A DNA stretch of 64,000 nucleotides, from NCBI RefSeq assembly GCF_001429165.1, contig NZ_LMIR01000002.1, positions 1,164,593-1,228,592 on the forward strand. Direction: 5' to 3'. This document shows positions 8,028 to 15,959 of this stretch, one piece after another; position 1 is the stretch's first letter; each line of letters begins with the position of its first letter. Under the pieces are notes generated by a model. That model was not told the origin of the DNA and did no database searches. It worked only from the letters and a program-made list of their open reading frames with translations. Source of the stretch: Agromyces sp. Root81 (GTDB lineage Bacteria; Actinomycetota; Actinomycetes; Actinomycetales; Microbacteriaceae). The position numbers and the translations under genes are program-made.

Positions 8028-9356
8028 TCAGCCCTCTCCTTCGAGTGCGGTGCGGAGTACGTCGTCGTAGATCACCATCGCGTCGGCGACCTCGTCGGCC
8101 GTGACGACGCACGGCGGCACGACGTGGATGCGGTTGTCCTGCACGAACGGCAGGAGCCCGCGCTCGACGAGCGCGGACTTGAGGCGGCCCATCGCCGCCG
8201 CGGGGAGCGGCTCGCGAGTCGCCGGATCGGCGACGAGCTCGATCGCCCAGAAGACGCCCTCGCCGCGCACCTCGCCGATCGCGGCGTGCCGCTCGGCGAG
8301 CTCGGCGAGTGCCGGGCCGATGATCGTGGCGCCGACCTCGCGGGCGTTGTCGACGATGCCCTCCGACTCCATCGCGTCGAGCGCGGCGACGATCGAGGCC
8401 ATCGCGAGCGGATGCCCCGAGTAGGTGAGCCCGCCGGGGAAGACCCGGTCGTCGAACGCAACCGCGACCGGGTCGTCGATGATCACGCCGCCGACCGGCA
8501 CGTACCCCGAGTTCACGCCCTTGGCGAAGGTGATGAGATCGGGTCGCACGTCGTAGCCGTCGAAGGCGAACCAGCGGCCGGTGCGGCCGAACCCCGCCAT
8601 GACCTCGTCGAGGATCAGGAGGATCCCGTGCCGGTCGCACAGTTCGCGTACGCCCACGAGGTATCCAGGCGGTGGCACGAGGATGCCGGCGGTGCCCGGG
8701 ATCGTCTCGAGCAGGATCGCCGCGATCGACGACGGCCCCTCCGCCTCGATCACGCGGCGCAGGTGCTGCAGCGCCCGCTCGGACTCCTGCTCGGGCGTCG
8801 TCGCCCAGAACTCCGAGCGGTAGAGGTAGGGCCCGAAGAAGTGCACGTGTCCGCGCGCGAACTCGTTGGGGATGCGCCGCCAGTCGCCCGTCGAGACGAT
8901 CGCCGCGCCGGTGTTGCCGTGGTACGAGCGGTAGGTCGAGAGCACCTTGTCGCGCCCGGTGTGCAGGCGCGCCATGCGGATCGCGTTCTCGTTGGCGTCG
9001 GCGCCGCCGTTCGTGAAGAACACCTTGTGGAACCCGGATGGCGCGCGCTCGACGATGCGTTTGGCGGCCTCGCCGCGCGCGAGGTTCACGGTCGACGGCG
9101 CGACCGTGGTGAGCAGCTCGGCCTGCTCCCGGATCGCCTGCACCACCGACGGATGCTGGTGGCCGATGTTGACGTTCACGAGCTGACTCGAGAAGTCGAG
9201 GTACTCGCGGCCCGAGTGATCCCACACGCGACTGCCGCGACCGCTCGCGATCACGAGGGTCGACGGATTCGCCTGCGCGGACCAGGAGTGGAAGACGTGG
9301 TCTCGGTCGAGTTCACGGGCGAGCTCGTCGAGGCCCTCGGTGAGGTTGTCGGTCAT
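8028..9356 (-). CDS. Class III aminotransferase, probably beta-alanine:pyruvate
   Basis: A 442-residue PLP enzyme of fold type I, class III. It has FTNGGADANENAIRMAR, LILDEVMAGFGRTG (Asp contacting the PLP ring) and LITFAKGVNSGYVPVGG with the Schiff-base Lys. The combination with dihydropyrimidinase, beta-ureidopropionase and malonate-semialdehyde dehydrogenase argues that it deaminates beta-alanine (and perhaps 3-aminoisobutyrate from thymine). Other omega-amino acid substrates remain possible because the class is broad. It lies directly upstream of mmsA and downstream of a GC-rich hairpin. Confidence 0.9.
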   Translation of the reverse strand: MTDNLTEGLDELARELDRDHVFHSWSAQANPSTLVIASGRGSRVWDHSGREYLDFSSQLVNVNIGHQHPSVVQAIREQAELLTTVAPSTVNLARGEAAKRIVERAPSGFHKVFFTNGGADANENAIRMARLHTGRDKVLSTYRSYHGNTGAAIVSTGDWRRIPNEFARGHVHFFGPYLYRSEFWATTPEQESERALQHLRRVIEAEGPSSIAAILLETIPGTAGILVPPPGYLVGVRELCDRHGILLILDEVMAGFGRTGRWFAFDGYDVRPDLITFAKGVNSGYVPVGGVIIDDPVAVAFDDRVFPGGLTYSGHPLAMASIVAALDAMESEGIVDNAREVGATIIGPALAELAERHAAIGEVRGEGVFWAIELVADPATREPLPAAAMGRLKSALVERGLLPFVQDNRIHVVPPCVVTADEVADAMVIYDDVLRTALEGEG

Positions 9357-9413
9357 GGCACGGTGCCTTTCCTGTTCGTCCCGTCATGGTGGTGGTGACG
9401 GTGGGATGATGTC

Positions 9414-9443
9414 GCGCGGCCGGCCGGGACGCACCGGCCGCGC
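9414..9443. terminator. GC hairpin between binding-protein and aminotransferase genes
   Basis: GCGCGGCCGG (9414-9423) and CCGGCCGCGC (9434-9443) are perfect 10-bp arms around a 10-nt loop. There is no T-tract on either side, so it may be a transcript-stability or partial-termination structure that raises expression of the periplasmic binding protein relative to the catabolic genes downstream, rather than a full terminator. Confidence 0.45.
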
Positions 9444-9455
9444 GGCATCCGCTCG

Positions 9456-10616
9456 CTAGTTGCCGCCCTCCTCGAGAGTGACGTCGATGGGCGCGAAGCC
9501 CTCGCCGGTGAGGTCGAGGCCCTCGCTCTCGAGCTCGTCGAGCGCCTTCTGGATCCAGTCGTTCGTGTACGCGGTCGACGGCGGCTCCTCGGTGATGAGG
9601 TGCGCACCCGACTCGTTCACGGCGGCGAGGGCGCCGGCGACGGTCTTGTCCCAGGCCTCCTCGTTGATGATGCCGATGCCGTCGGGTGACGGCCAGATGA
9701 GCTTGTTGGTCTCGTTGACCATCCAGAGCTCGTGGCTCGGGCCCCAGCCGGAGCCTGCGGCGATCGTGATGTCCGATGCCTCCTGCGGGTTCTCGGCGGC
9801 GTAGACCCAGCCCTTGATGACGGCCTTCAGGAACTTGACCGTCGTGTCCTGGTAGTCGGTGTCGTCGGCGAGCCGTGCGGTGTCGGCCCAGATGGCGTCC
9901 TGGAGCATGGCGCCCTCGGTCTCCTCGTAGCTGATGACGTTGAAGTCCTCGGGCTGGTAGAGCTCGCCCGTGTCGGGGTTCACCGTCTCGAGCAGCTGGG
10001 CGTACTCGTTGTAGGTCATCGCCTGGGCCGCGTCGATGTCACCCTGCAGGAACGCGTTCATGTTGAAGTCCTGCGTGATGATCTGCACGGTCGTGGCGTC
10101 GAGGCCCTCAGCGGCCATGGCCGCGAAGATCTCCCACTCGTTGCCGAAGCCCCACGAGCCGATCTTCTTGCCCTCGAAGTCGGCGACGGAGTCGATGCCG
10201 GAGTCGGCCATCGAGACCTGCAGGGTGCCCGACTTCTGGAAGATCTGCGCGATGTCGGTGAGCTCGGCGCCCTGCTCGATCGAGCCGAGCACCTTGGGCA
10301 CCCAGGCGATCGCGTAGTCCACGTCGCCGTTCGCGAGTGCGTCCTGCGGGACGATGTCGCCGCCGGAGGGGATGATCTCGACGTCCAGCCCCTCCTCCTC
10401 GAAGAAGCCCTGGTCGACGGCGGCGAAGTAGCCGGCGAACTGGCCCTGCGGCAGCCATTGGAGTTGGAGCTTCACCGGGGTGAGGTCGCCCGAGCCTGAC
10501 GCGTCGTCGGATGCGCCGTCCGACCCGTCTCCACCCGAGCATGCGGTGAGGACGAGCGCCGCCGAGATGGCGAGCGCGCCGCCGATGGTCGCGAAGCGAC
10601 GTCTGCTGTGGTTCAT
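9456..10616 (-). CDS. ABC importer substrate-binding lipoprotein (NMT1/THI5-like)
   Basis: A 386-residue lipoprotein: basic N-terminus, hydrophobic helix and lipobox LTAC at about residue 26, then a Ser/Gly/Asp-rich linker. The mature part opens with VKLQLQWLPQGQFAGYFAAVDQGFF, the hallmark of NMT1/THI5-like binding proteins, and contains AIAWVPKVL and GKKIGSWGFGNEWE. This family binds pyrimidine-like and related heterocycles. Given the surrounding catabolic genes, the ligand is probably uracil, thymine, a dihydropyrimidine or an N-carbamoyl amino acid (inferred). It works with the two permeases and the ATPase upstream. Confidence 0.9.
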   Translation of the reverse strand: MNHSRRRFATIGGALAISAALVLTACSGGDGSDGASDDASGSGDLTPVKLQLQWLPQGQFAGYFAAVDQGFFEEEGLDVEIIPSGGDIVPQDALANGDVDYAIAWVPKVLGSIEQGAELTDIAQIFQKSGTLQVSMADSGIDSVADFEGKKIGSWGFGNEWEIFAAMAAEGLDATTVQIITQDFNMNAFLQGDIDAAQAMTYNEYAQLLETVNPDTGELYQPEDFNVISYEETEGAMLQDAIWADTARLADDTDYQDTTVKFLKAVIKGWVYAAENPQEASDITIAAGSGWGPSHELWMVNETNKLIWPSPDGIGIINEEAWDKTVAGALAAVNESGAHLITEEPPSTAYTNDWIQKALDELESEGLDLTGEGFAPIDVTLEEGGN

Positions 10617-10703
10617 GTCGGTCCTTTCGTGATGCGGTGCGGTGATGGAGCGGGTGGAGCGGGTGGTGCGGTTCCCCGTGGCGCTCGGCCCCGGTGGCTT
10701 GTA

Positions 10704-11537
10704 TCAGGTGCGTCGTCGCTCCCGTGGTCGTCGCTCCAGCAGCCGATCGAGGGCGAGCGTCGCGAGATAGAAGAGGAGCCCGAGGGCGATGGATGCCAGG
10801 ACGTAGGCCCACGCCCGGGCGTACGCGCTCGAGGCTGCCGACGTCGAGATGAGGCCGCCGAGGCCGCCGCGCGGCCCGCCGAAGTACTCGGCCACGAGGG
10901 CGGAGATCACGGCGAGCGACGAGGCGATGCGGATGCCCGTGAGGATGAACGGTCGCGCCGTCGGCAGGGTGAGCGTCCGCAGCACCTGGCCCGAGCTCGC
11001 CGCAGAGGCCCTCATCAGGTCGCGGTGCACGGGCGCCGTCTGCCGGAACCCCCGAAGCGTGTTGATGAACACCGGCACGAACGACGCGAGCGCGGCGATC
11101 GCCTGGCGGCCGAACTGGCTGTCGGCGCCGAACATCGAGTTCAGCACTGGGGCGAGGGCGACGATCGGGATGACCGCGAGCGAGGCGACGACCGGTGCGC
11201 TCATCTGGTCGATCGGGCGCCACCGCGCTGCGACGGCGGCTACGAGGATGCCGAGGATCGAGCCGACGAGGAGGCCGAGCAGCGCGTTGGTGCCCGTGAT
11301 GAGCATCGCCTGTGCGATCGAGGGCCAGTAGGCGATGAACTCCTCGATGATCGAGGCCGGGCTCGGCAGCAGGTAGTCGGAGACGCCCACCACGCTGACG
11401 AGGAACTGCCAGGTGCCGAGCACGATGAGCCCCACCGCGATGGGCGCGACGATGCGCAGCGTCGTCTCGGTGCGCGGGCCCATGCGCGTCGGGCGGGCCA
11501 GTCGGTTCGTACCGGTCGGTGCGGCGGTCGCGCTCAT
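10704..11537 (-). CDS. ABC importer permease (SsuC/TauC type)
   Basis: A 277-residue inner-membrane permease with about six helices. The EAA loop (RDLMRASAASSGQVLRTLTLPTARPFI) shows the conserved Gly-containing coupling motif that contacts the ATPase. SDYLLPSPASIIEEF near residue 60 is typical of permeases paired with NMT1-like binding proteins. Its ATG at 11537 overlaps the ATPase stop by one base (TGATG). A second, different permease at 12412-13398 implies a heterodimeric channel. Confidence 0.9.
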   Translation of the reverse strand: MSATAAPTGTNRLARPTRMGPRTETTLRIVAPIAVGLIVLGTWQFLVSVVGVSDYLLPSPASIIEEFIAYWPSIAQAMLITGTNALLGLLVGSILGILVAAVAARWRPIDQMSAPVVASLAVIPIVALAPVLNSMFGADSQFGRQAIAALASFVPVFINTLRGFRQTAPVHRDLMRASAASSGQVLRTLTLPTARPFILTGIRIASSLAVISALVAEYFGGPRGGLGGLISTSAASSAYARAWAYVLASIALGLLFYLATLALDRLLERRPRERRRT

Positions 11538-12415
11538 CAGCGCGTCTCCATCCCGCGCGGACCGGTGCCGACGGGTGCACCGCCGTGCAGCGCCTCGCGC
11601 ACCGCGGTGACCATGTCGAAGAACGCGCGCTCCTCGCGAAGCTCATCGGTGCGGGCGGCGCGCTTCGCGTCGGCGCCGAGGCGCATCGGCACGATCTCGC
11701 GGATGCGGCCGGGACGCGGCGACATCACGACGACGCGGTCGGAGAGGAACACGGCCTCGGGGATCGAGTGGGTCACGAACACGACGGCCGCACCCGTCTC
11801 GGCCGAGATGCGCACGAGGTCGGACTGCATCTTCTCGCGCGTCATCTCGTCGAGGGCGCCGAACGGCTCGTCCATGAGCAGCAGCCTCGGCTGCTCGGCG
11901 AGCGAGCGGGCGATCGCGACGCGCTGCTGCATTCCGCCCGAGAGCTGGTCTGGGTAGCGGTCGGCGAAGTCGGTGAGCCCCACCATGTCGAGCAGTTCGG
12001 CCACGCGAGCACTGCGAGCAGCGGATGGCGCGCCGTGCAGTTCCAGCGGGAGGGCGACGTTGCCCGCGACCGTGCGCCACGGCAGGAGCCCGGCCGACTG
12101 GAACGCGATGCCGTACTCCTGGTCGAGGCGGGCGTGGCGCGCAGTCTTGCCGAACACCGTGAGCGTTCCGCTCGAGGGGTCGTCGAGGTCGGCGATGAGG
12201 CGCATGAGCGTGGACTTGCCGCACCCGCTCGGGCCGATGAGCGAGACGAACTCGCCCGCGGCGACGGTGAGGTCGATCGCGTCGAGCGCCTGCACCTGCC
12301 CGGTGCGGGTCTCGAAGACCTTGTCGACGCCGCGCACCTCGACGGCGCTCACCGCGCCACTCGCCGGTTGAGGGGGCGCGCCGGCGCCGTCTCGAAACCC
12401 GGATCCGTCCCTCAT
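11537..12415 (-). CDS. ABC importer ATPase (SsuB/TauB type)
   Basis: A 292-residue ATPase with Walker A GPSGCGKST, Q-loop FQSAGLLPW, signature LSGGMQQR, Walker B LLLMDEPFGALD and switch His in VTHSI. It energises the importer of the pyrimidine operon. The first 20 or so residues (containing RDGAGAPPQP) are encoded by a dispersed DNA repeat (12366-12400) and are not part of the ABC fold. The ATG at 12415 overlaps the upstream permease stop (ATGA). Confidence 0.93.
   Translation of the reverse strand: MRDGSGFRDGAGAPPQPASGAVSAVEVRGVDKVFETRTGQVQALDAIDLTVAAGEFVSLIGPSGCGKSTLMRLIADLDDPSSGTLTVFGKTARHARLDQEYGIAFQSAGLLPWRTVAGNVALPLELHGAPSAARSARVAELLDMVGLTDFADRYPDQLSGGMQQRVAIARSLAEQPRLLLMDEPFGALDEMTREKMQSDLVRISAETGAAVVFVTHSIPEAVFLSDRVVVMSPRPGRIREIVPMRLGADAKRAARTDELREERAFFDMVTAVREALHGGAPVGTGPRGMETR
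12366..12400. repeat. Dispersed repeat R1, inside the ATPase N-terminus
   Basis: This copy begins GGTTGAGGGGGCGCGCC and ends GCCGTCTCGAAACCC. Related copies or half-copies lie at 13291-13377, 14449-14488, 26005-26119 and 29732-29767. Here it is translated, giving the RDGAGAPPQP stretch of the ATPase. The same peptide occurs in the neighbouring permease because the repeat is read in the same frame in both genes. Confidence 0.8.
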
Positions 12416-13398
12416 ACGGCCTCCTCCGTTCGTCGGTAGTTCCTCAGCATCACGCCGAGCAGCGCGATCGAGCCCGCGGCAACGAGCCCCAGCACGATCG
12501 CGCCGAAGATCGGCGCCCACGCCTTGGACGGATCGCCGGAGGCCTGCCCGGCGAACTGGATCAGGATGCGGCCGATGCCGCCCTGCAGGCCGGTCGAGAC
12601 CTCGGCGACGACCGCGCCGATCACGGCGTTGGCCGCGCCGAGCCGGAGTGCGGGCAGCAAGTAGGGCACGGATGCCGGGAAGCGCAGCTTCACGAGCGTC
12701 GTCCAGTAGCCCGCCGCGTAGCTCTGCATGAGCTCCTCGTGGATGCGGTCGGGCGACTGCAGCCCCTTCAGTGCGCCGATGGCGATCGGGAAGAACGCGA
12801 GGTAGCTCGCGATGAGCGCGACCGACATCCAGTCCTGCCACTCGAACGAGCCGATCTCGACGCGGGAGCCCCAGCTCTTCACGACCGGTGCGAACGCGAT
12901 GAGCGGCACGGTCTGGCTGATCACGATCCACGGCAGGAGGCCCCACTCGGCGAGGCGCCAGCGCTGCATCACGAGCGCGAGCCCGATGCCGACGACCACG
13001 CCGACGAGCCATCCGGCGGCCGCGATGCCGAGCGTCGTGAGCGCGGCGAGCGCCACGACGCCCCAGAGCGGCTGCGCCGATGGCGAGCGCGTGACCGGTT
13101 CGCCGAGTCGCCCGATCATGTCCCAGACGTGCGGCATCGCGAGGTCGGTGGTGCGGGGCAGGATGCGGGTGGTGCCGAGCACCACGCCGTCGGCCGGACC
13201 GAGCAGCTTGTACGCCTCCCAGATCAGCACGACCGCGAGGATGCCGACGAGTCCCCACGCCGTAGCGGCGACTCTTCGTCGTGCAGCCGTGGGTTGAGGA
13301 GGCGCGCCAGCGCCGTCTCGAATCCCGACCCTACCGGTGCGGGGGTTTCGAGACGCTCCTTCGTCGCTCCTCAACCCACTGGGGGCGGTCTGGATCAT
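12412..13398 (-). CDS. ABC importer permease, second subunit
   Basis: A 328-residue permease related to, but distinct from, that at 10704-11537. It has about six helices after residue 45 and an EAA-type loop (HEELMQSYAAGYWTTLVKLR). The first 40 residues are hydrophilic and Arg/Pro-rich and are encoded by the R1 repeat pair at 13291-13377, so they are probably a non-functional extension. The start at 13398 overlaps the LLM gene stop by four bases (ATGA), and its own stop overlaps the ATPase start, placing it firmly in the operon. Confidence 0.88.
   Translation of the reverse strand: MIQTAPSGLRSDEGASRNPRTGRVGIRDGAGAPPQPTAARRRVAATAWGLVGILAVVLIWEAYKLLGPADGVVLGTTRILPRTTDLAMPHVWDMIGRLGEPVTRSPSAQPLWGVVALAALTTLGIAAAGWLVGVVVGIGLALVMQRWRLAEWGLLPWIVISQTVPLIAFAPVVKSWGSRVEIGSFEWQDWMSVALIASYLAFFPIAIGALKGLQSPDRIHEELMQSYAAGYWTTLVKLRFPASVPYLLPALRLGAANAVIGAVVAEVSTGLQGGIGRILIQFAGQASGDPSKAWAPIFGAIVLGLVAAGSIALLGVMLRNYRRTEEAV
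13291..13377. repeat. R1 repeat as an 87-bp inverted pair
   Basis: Left arm 13291-13326 starts GGGTTGAGGAGGCGCG and ends GTCTCGAATCCC. Right arm 13343-13377 starts GGGTTTCGAGACG and ends GCTCCTCAACCC. The ends pair well and the middle does not, giving a long bulged hairpin. It lies inside the 5' coding region of the permease at 12412-13398 and keeps the frame open. Confidence 0.85.
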
Positions 13399-14426
13399 GC
13401 CTTCGCCGTGAGGTGCTCGGAGAGCGCCGGGATCACGGTCTCGCCGTAGACCCGCAGCGTCTCCTCCTTGTTGTCGTGCTGGAGATAGCCGGCGAACTGG
13501 TCGACACCGAGCGCCTTCAGCTGCTCGAGCTTCTCGATGTGCTGCTCGGCGGGGCCGAGCACGCAGAACCGGTCGACGATCTCGTCGGGCACGAAGCTCG
13601 TGTGCACGTTGCCGGCGCGGCCGTGCTCGTTGTAGTCGTAGCCCTCGCGGGCCTTGATGTAGTCGGTGAGGGCGTCGGGCACCGCGCCGGCGGTATTCGA
13701 CGACCCAGTGCCGTACTTCGCGACGATGTCGGCCACGTGGTTGCCGACCATTCCGCCGAACCAGCGGCACTGCTCGCGCATGTGCTCCCAGTCGTCGCCG
13801 ATGTACATGGGCGCGGCGACGCAGAACTTGATCGACATCGGGTCGCGCCCTGCGGCCTCGGCCGCGTCGCGCACGTGCGTGATCATCCACGCGGCGATGT
13901 CGACGTCGGCCAGCTGCAGGATGAATCCGTCGCCCACCTCGCCCGCGAGCTTCAGCGCCATCGGGCCGTAGGCGGCGACCCAGACGTCGAGCTCGGAGCC
14001 GTGACTCCACGGGAACTGGAGCTGCGAGCCGTGGTACTCGACCGGGCGCGAGTTCGCGAGCTCGCGGATGACGTGGATCGCCTCGCGGAGCTCGGCGATC
14101 GTCGTCGGCTTGCCGTTGGTCACGCGCACGGCCGAGTCGCCGCGGCCGATGCCGCAGATCGTGCGGTTGCCGTACATCTCGTTGAGGGTCGCGAAGATCG
14201 ACGCCGTCACCGTCCAGTCGCGCGTCGCCGGGTTGGTGACGAACGGCCCGACCTTGACCTTGCGGGTCTCGGCGAGGATCTGACTGTAGATGACGTAGGG
14301 CTCCTGCCAGAGCAGGTGCGAGTCGAAGGTCCACACGTGCGTGAACCCGTGGTTCTCCGCGAGCTTCGCGAGCTGGATGGTGCGCGATGCCGGGGGGTTG
14401 GTCTGCAGGACCGCTCCGAATTCCAT
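13395..14426 (-). CDS. LLM-family flavin/F420-dependent oxidoreductase in the pyrimidine operon
   Basis: A 343-residue luciferase-like (TIM-barrel) enzyme beginning MEFGAVLQTNPPASRTIQLA, with GFTHVWTFDSHLLWQEP, GPFVTNPATRDWTVTAS and CGIGRGDSAVR. These match the actinobacterial branch of F420-type LLM proteins that, as I recall, tend to occur beside dihydropyrimidinases. It is not RutA-like in length or motifs. It sits between the dihydropyrimidinase and the importer, in an operon with no dihydropyrimidine dehydrogenase. F420 genes elsewhere in the window make F420H2 a plausible cofactor. The reaction is unproven; reduction of uracil/thymine is my hypothesis. Confidence 0.82.
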   Translation of the reverse strand: MEFGAVLQTNPPASRTIQLAKLAENHGFTHVWTFDSHLLWQEPYVIYSQILAETRKVKVGPFVTNPATRDWTVTASIFATLNEMYGNRTICGIGRGDSAVRVTNGKPTTIAELREAIHVIRELANSRPVEYHGSQLQFPWSHGSELDVWVAAYGPMALKLAGEVGDGFILQLADVDIAAWMITHVRDAAEAAGRDPMSIKFCVAAPMYIGDDWEHMREQCRWFGGMVGNHVADIVAKYGTGSSNTAGAVPDALTDYIKAREGYDYNEHGRAGNVHTSFVPDEIVDRFCVLGPAEQHIEKLEQLKALGVDQFAGYLQHDNKEETLRVYGETVIPALSEHLTAKA

Positions 14427-14448
14427 CCGTGCTCCCTTCCTTCGTTCG

Positions 14449-14488
14449 GTGGGTTGAGGAGGCCGCTCGCGGCCGTCTCGAAACCCAC
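14449..14488. repeat. R1 repeat, intergenic copy
   Basis: This copy starts GTGGGTTGAGGAGGCCG and ends GGCCGTCTCGAAACCCAC, so its terminal GTGGGTT and AACCCAC are mutually complementary. It lies between the dihydropyrimidinase and LLM genes and, unlike the neighbouring copies, is not translated as part of a gene. Confidence 0.75.
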
Positions 14489-14496
14489 GTCGGTGT

Positions 14497-15933
14497 TCAG
14501 ATCAGGTACTGGCTCAAGCCGCGCTTGAGGAACCGGCCGTCGCCCTTGGTGCCGAGGTACTGGTCGCCGTCGACGATGACCTTCCCCCGCGAGAGCACGG
14601 TGTCGACGTGGCCGTCGATCTCGTAGCCCTCCCATGCGGAGTAGTCCATGTTCATGTGATGGGTCTTGTCGAGCCCGATCGAGGTGTGGCCGTTCGGGTC
14701 GTAGACGACGATGTCGGCGTCGGCGCCCGGCTGGATGACCCCCTTCGTGCCGTAGAGCCCGAACATGCGGGCGGGCGTGGTGCTCGTGAGCTCGACCCAG
14801 CGTTCGAGGGTGATCTCACCGGTGACGACGCCCTGGTACATGAGGTCCATGCGGTGCTCGATCGAGCCGATGCCGTTCGGGATCTTGCGGAAGTCGCCGA
14901 GGCCGAGTTCCTTCTGGTCCTTCATGCAGAACGGGCAGTGGTCGGTCGAGACCATCTGCAGGTCGTTCGTGCGCAGCGCCTGCCACATCGAGTCCTGGTG
15001 GCCCTCTTCACGCGAGCGGAGCGGCGTCGAGCAGACCCACTTCGCCCCCTCGAACGACCCCCACTGCTCGCCCTCCGCGCCGAGCTGGTCCTCGAGGCTC
15101 AGGTAGAGGTACTGCGGGCAGGTCTCGCCGTAGACGTTCTGGCCCTTGTCACGCGCCCAGGCGAGCTGCTCGACGGCCTGCTTCGCCGACACGTGCACGA
15201 TGTAGAGCGGCGCACCCGTGAGCTTCGCGAGCATGATCGCCCGGTGGGTGGCCTCCTCCTCCATCTCCCAGGCGCGCGCGACGCCGTGGTAGAACGGGTC
15301 GGTCCTGCCCTGCTCGACCAGCTGGGCCGCGAGCACGTCGATCGCCGGGCCGTTCTCGGCGTGCATCATCGTGAGCATGCCCGTGTCGCGCGAGACCTGC
15401 ATGGCCTTCAGGATCTGCGCGTCGTCGGAGTAGAAGACGCCCGGGTAGGCCATGAACATCTTGAAGCTCGTGATGCCCTCGTCGGGCAGCCGGCGGAGCG
15501 TCGCGAGCGACGCCTCGTTCACGTCGCCGACGATCTGGTGGAAGCCGTAGTCGATGGCGCAGTTGCCCGCCGCCTTCTCGTGCCATGCCGCGAGCCCGTC
15601 TTCGATGCGCTGCCCGTAGGTCTGCACCGCGAAGTCGATGATCGAGGTCGTGCCGCCCCAGGCGGCCGAGCGCGTTCCGGTCTCGAACGTGTCGGATGCC
15701 TCGGTGCCGCCGAACGGCAGCTGCATGTGCGTGTGCGCGTCGATGCCGCCGGGGATGACGTACCTGCCGGCGGCGTCGATCACCCGGTCGACGGATGCCG
15801 CGACATCCGTGCCCAGCAGTGCGGCGCCTGGCTCGAGCACGGCGCGGATCGTCTCGCCGTCGACGAGCACGTCGGCTGCGGCGCGGCCCGTGGCGCTCAC
15901 GACGGTGCCGCCGGTGATGAGGGTGGTGGTCAT
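14497..15933 (-). CDS. hydA: Dihydropyrimidinase (hydantoinase family)
   Basis: A 478-residue cyclic amidohydrolase that opens 5,6-dihydrouracil and dihydrothymine to N-carbamoyl-beta-amino acids. All metal ligands can be found: His67 and His69 (GIDAHTHMQL), the carboxylated Lys158 (SFKMFMAYPG), His191 (MHAENG), His246 (YIVHVSAKQ) and Asp330 (STDHCPF). Length and spacing match bacterial dihydropyrimidinase/D-hydantoinase. The start at 15933 has GAAGGAG upstream. It lies 26 bp downstream of the beta-ureidopropionase gene, the enzyme of the next step. Confidence 0.95.
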   Translation of the reverse strand: MTTTLITGGTVVSATGRAAADVLVDGETIRAVLEPGAALLGTDVAASVDRVIDAAGRYVIPGGIDAHTHMQLPFGGTEASDTFETGTRSAAWGGTTSIIDFAVQTYGQRIEDGLAAWHEKAAGNCAIDYGFHQIVGDVNEASLATLRRLPDEGITSFKMFMAYPGVFYSDDAQILKAMQVSRDTGMLTMMHAENGPAIDVLAAQLVEQGRTDPFYHGVARAWEMEEEATHRAIMLAKLTGAPLYIVHVSAKQAVEQLAWARDKGQNVYGETCPQYLYLSLEDQLGAEGEQWGSFEGAKWVCSTPLRSREEGHQDSMWQALRTNDLQMVSTDHCPFCMKDQKELGLGDFRKIPNGIGSIEHRMDLMYQGVVTGEITLERWVELTSTTPARMFGLYGTKGVIQPGADADIVVYDPNGHTSIGLDKTHHMNMDYSAWEGYEIDGHVDTVLSRGKVIVDGDQYLGTKGDGRFLKRGLSQYLI

Positions 15934-15959
15934 GTTCGCTCCTTCGCGTGGCTCGTCGC

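Noticed and set aside
13395..14426. RutA-type pyrimidine monooxygenase
   Set aside because: The N-terminus and motifs match the F420-type LLM branch, no RutB-F genes accompany it, and the downstream enzymes belong to the reductive pathway.
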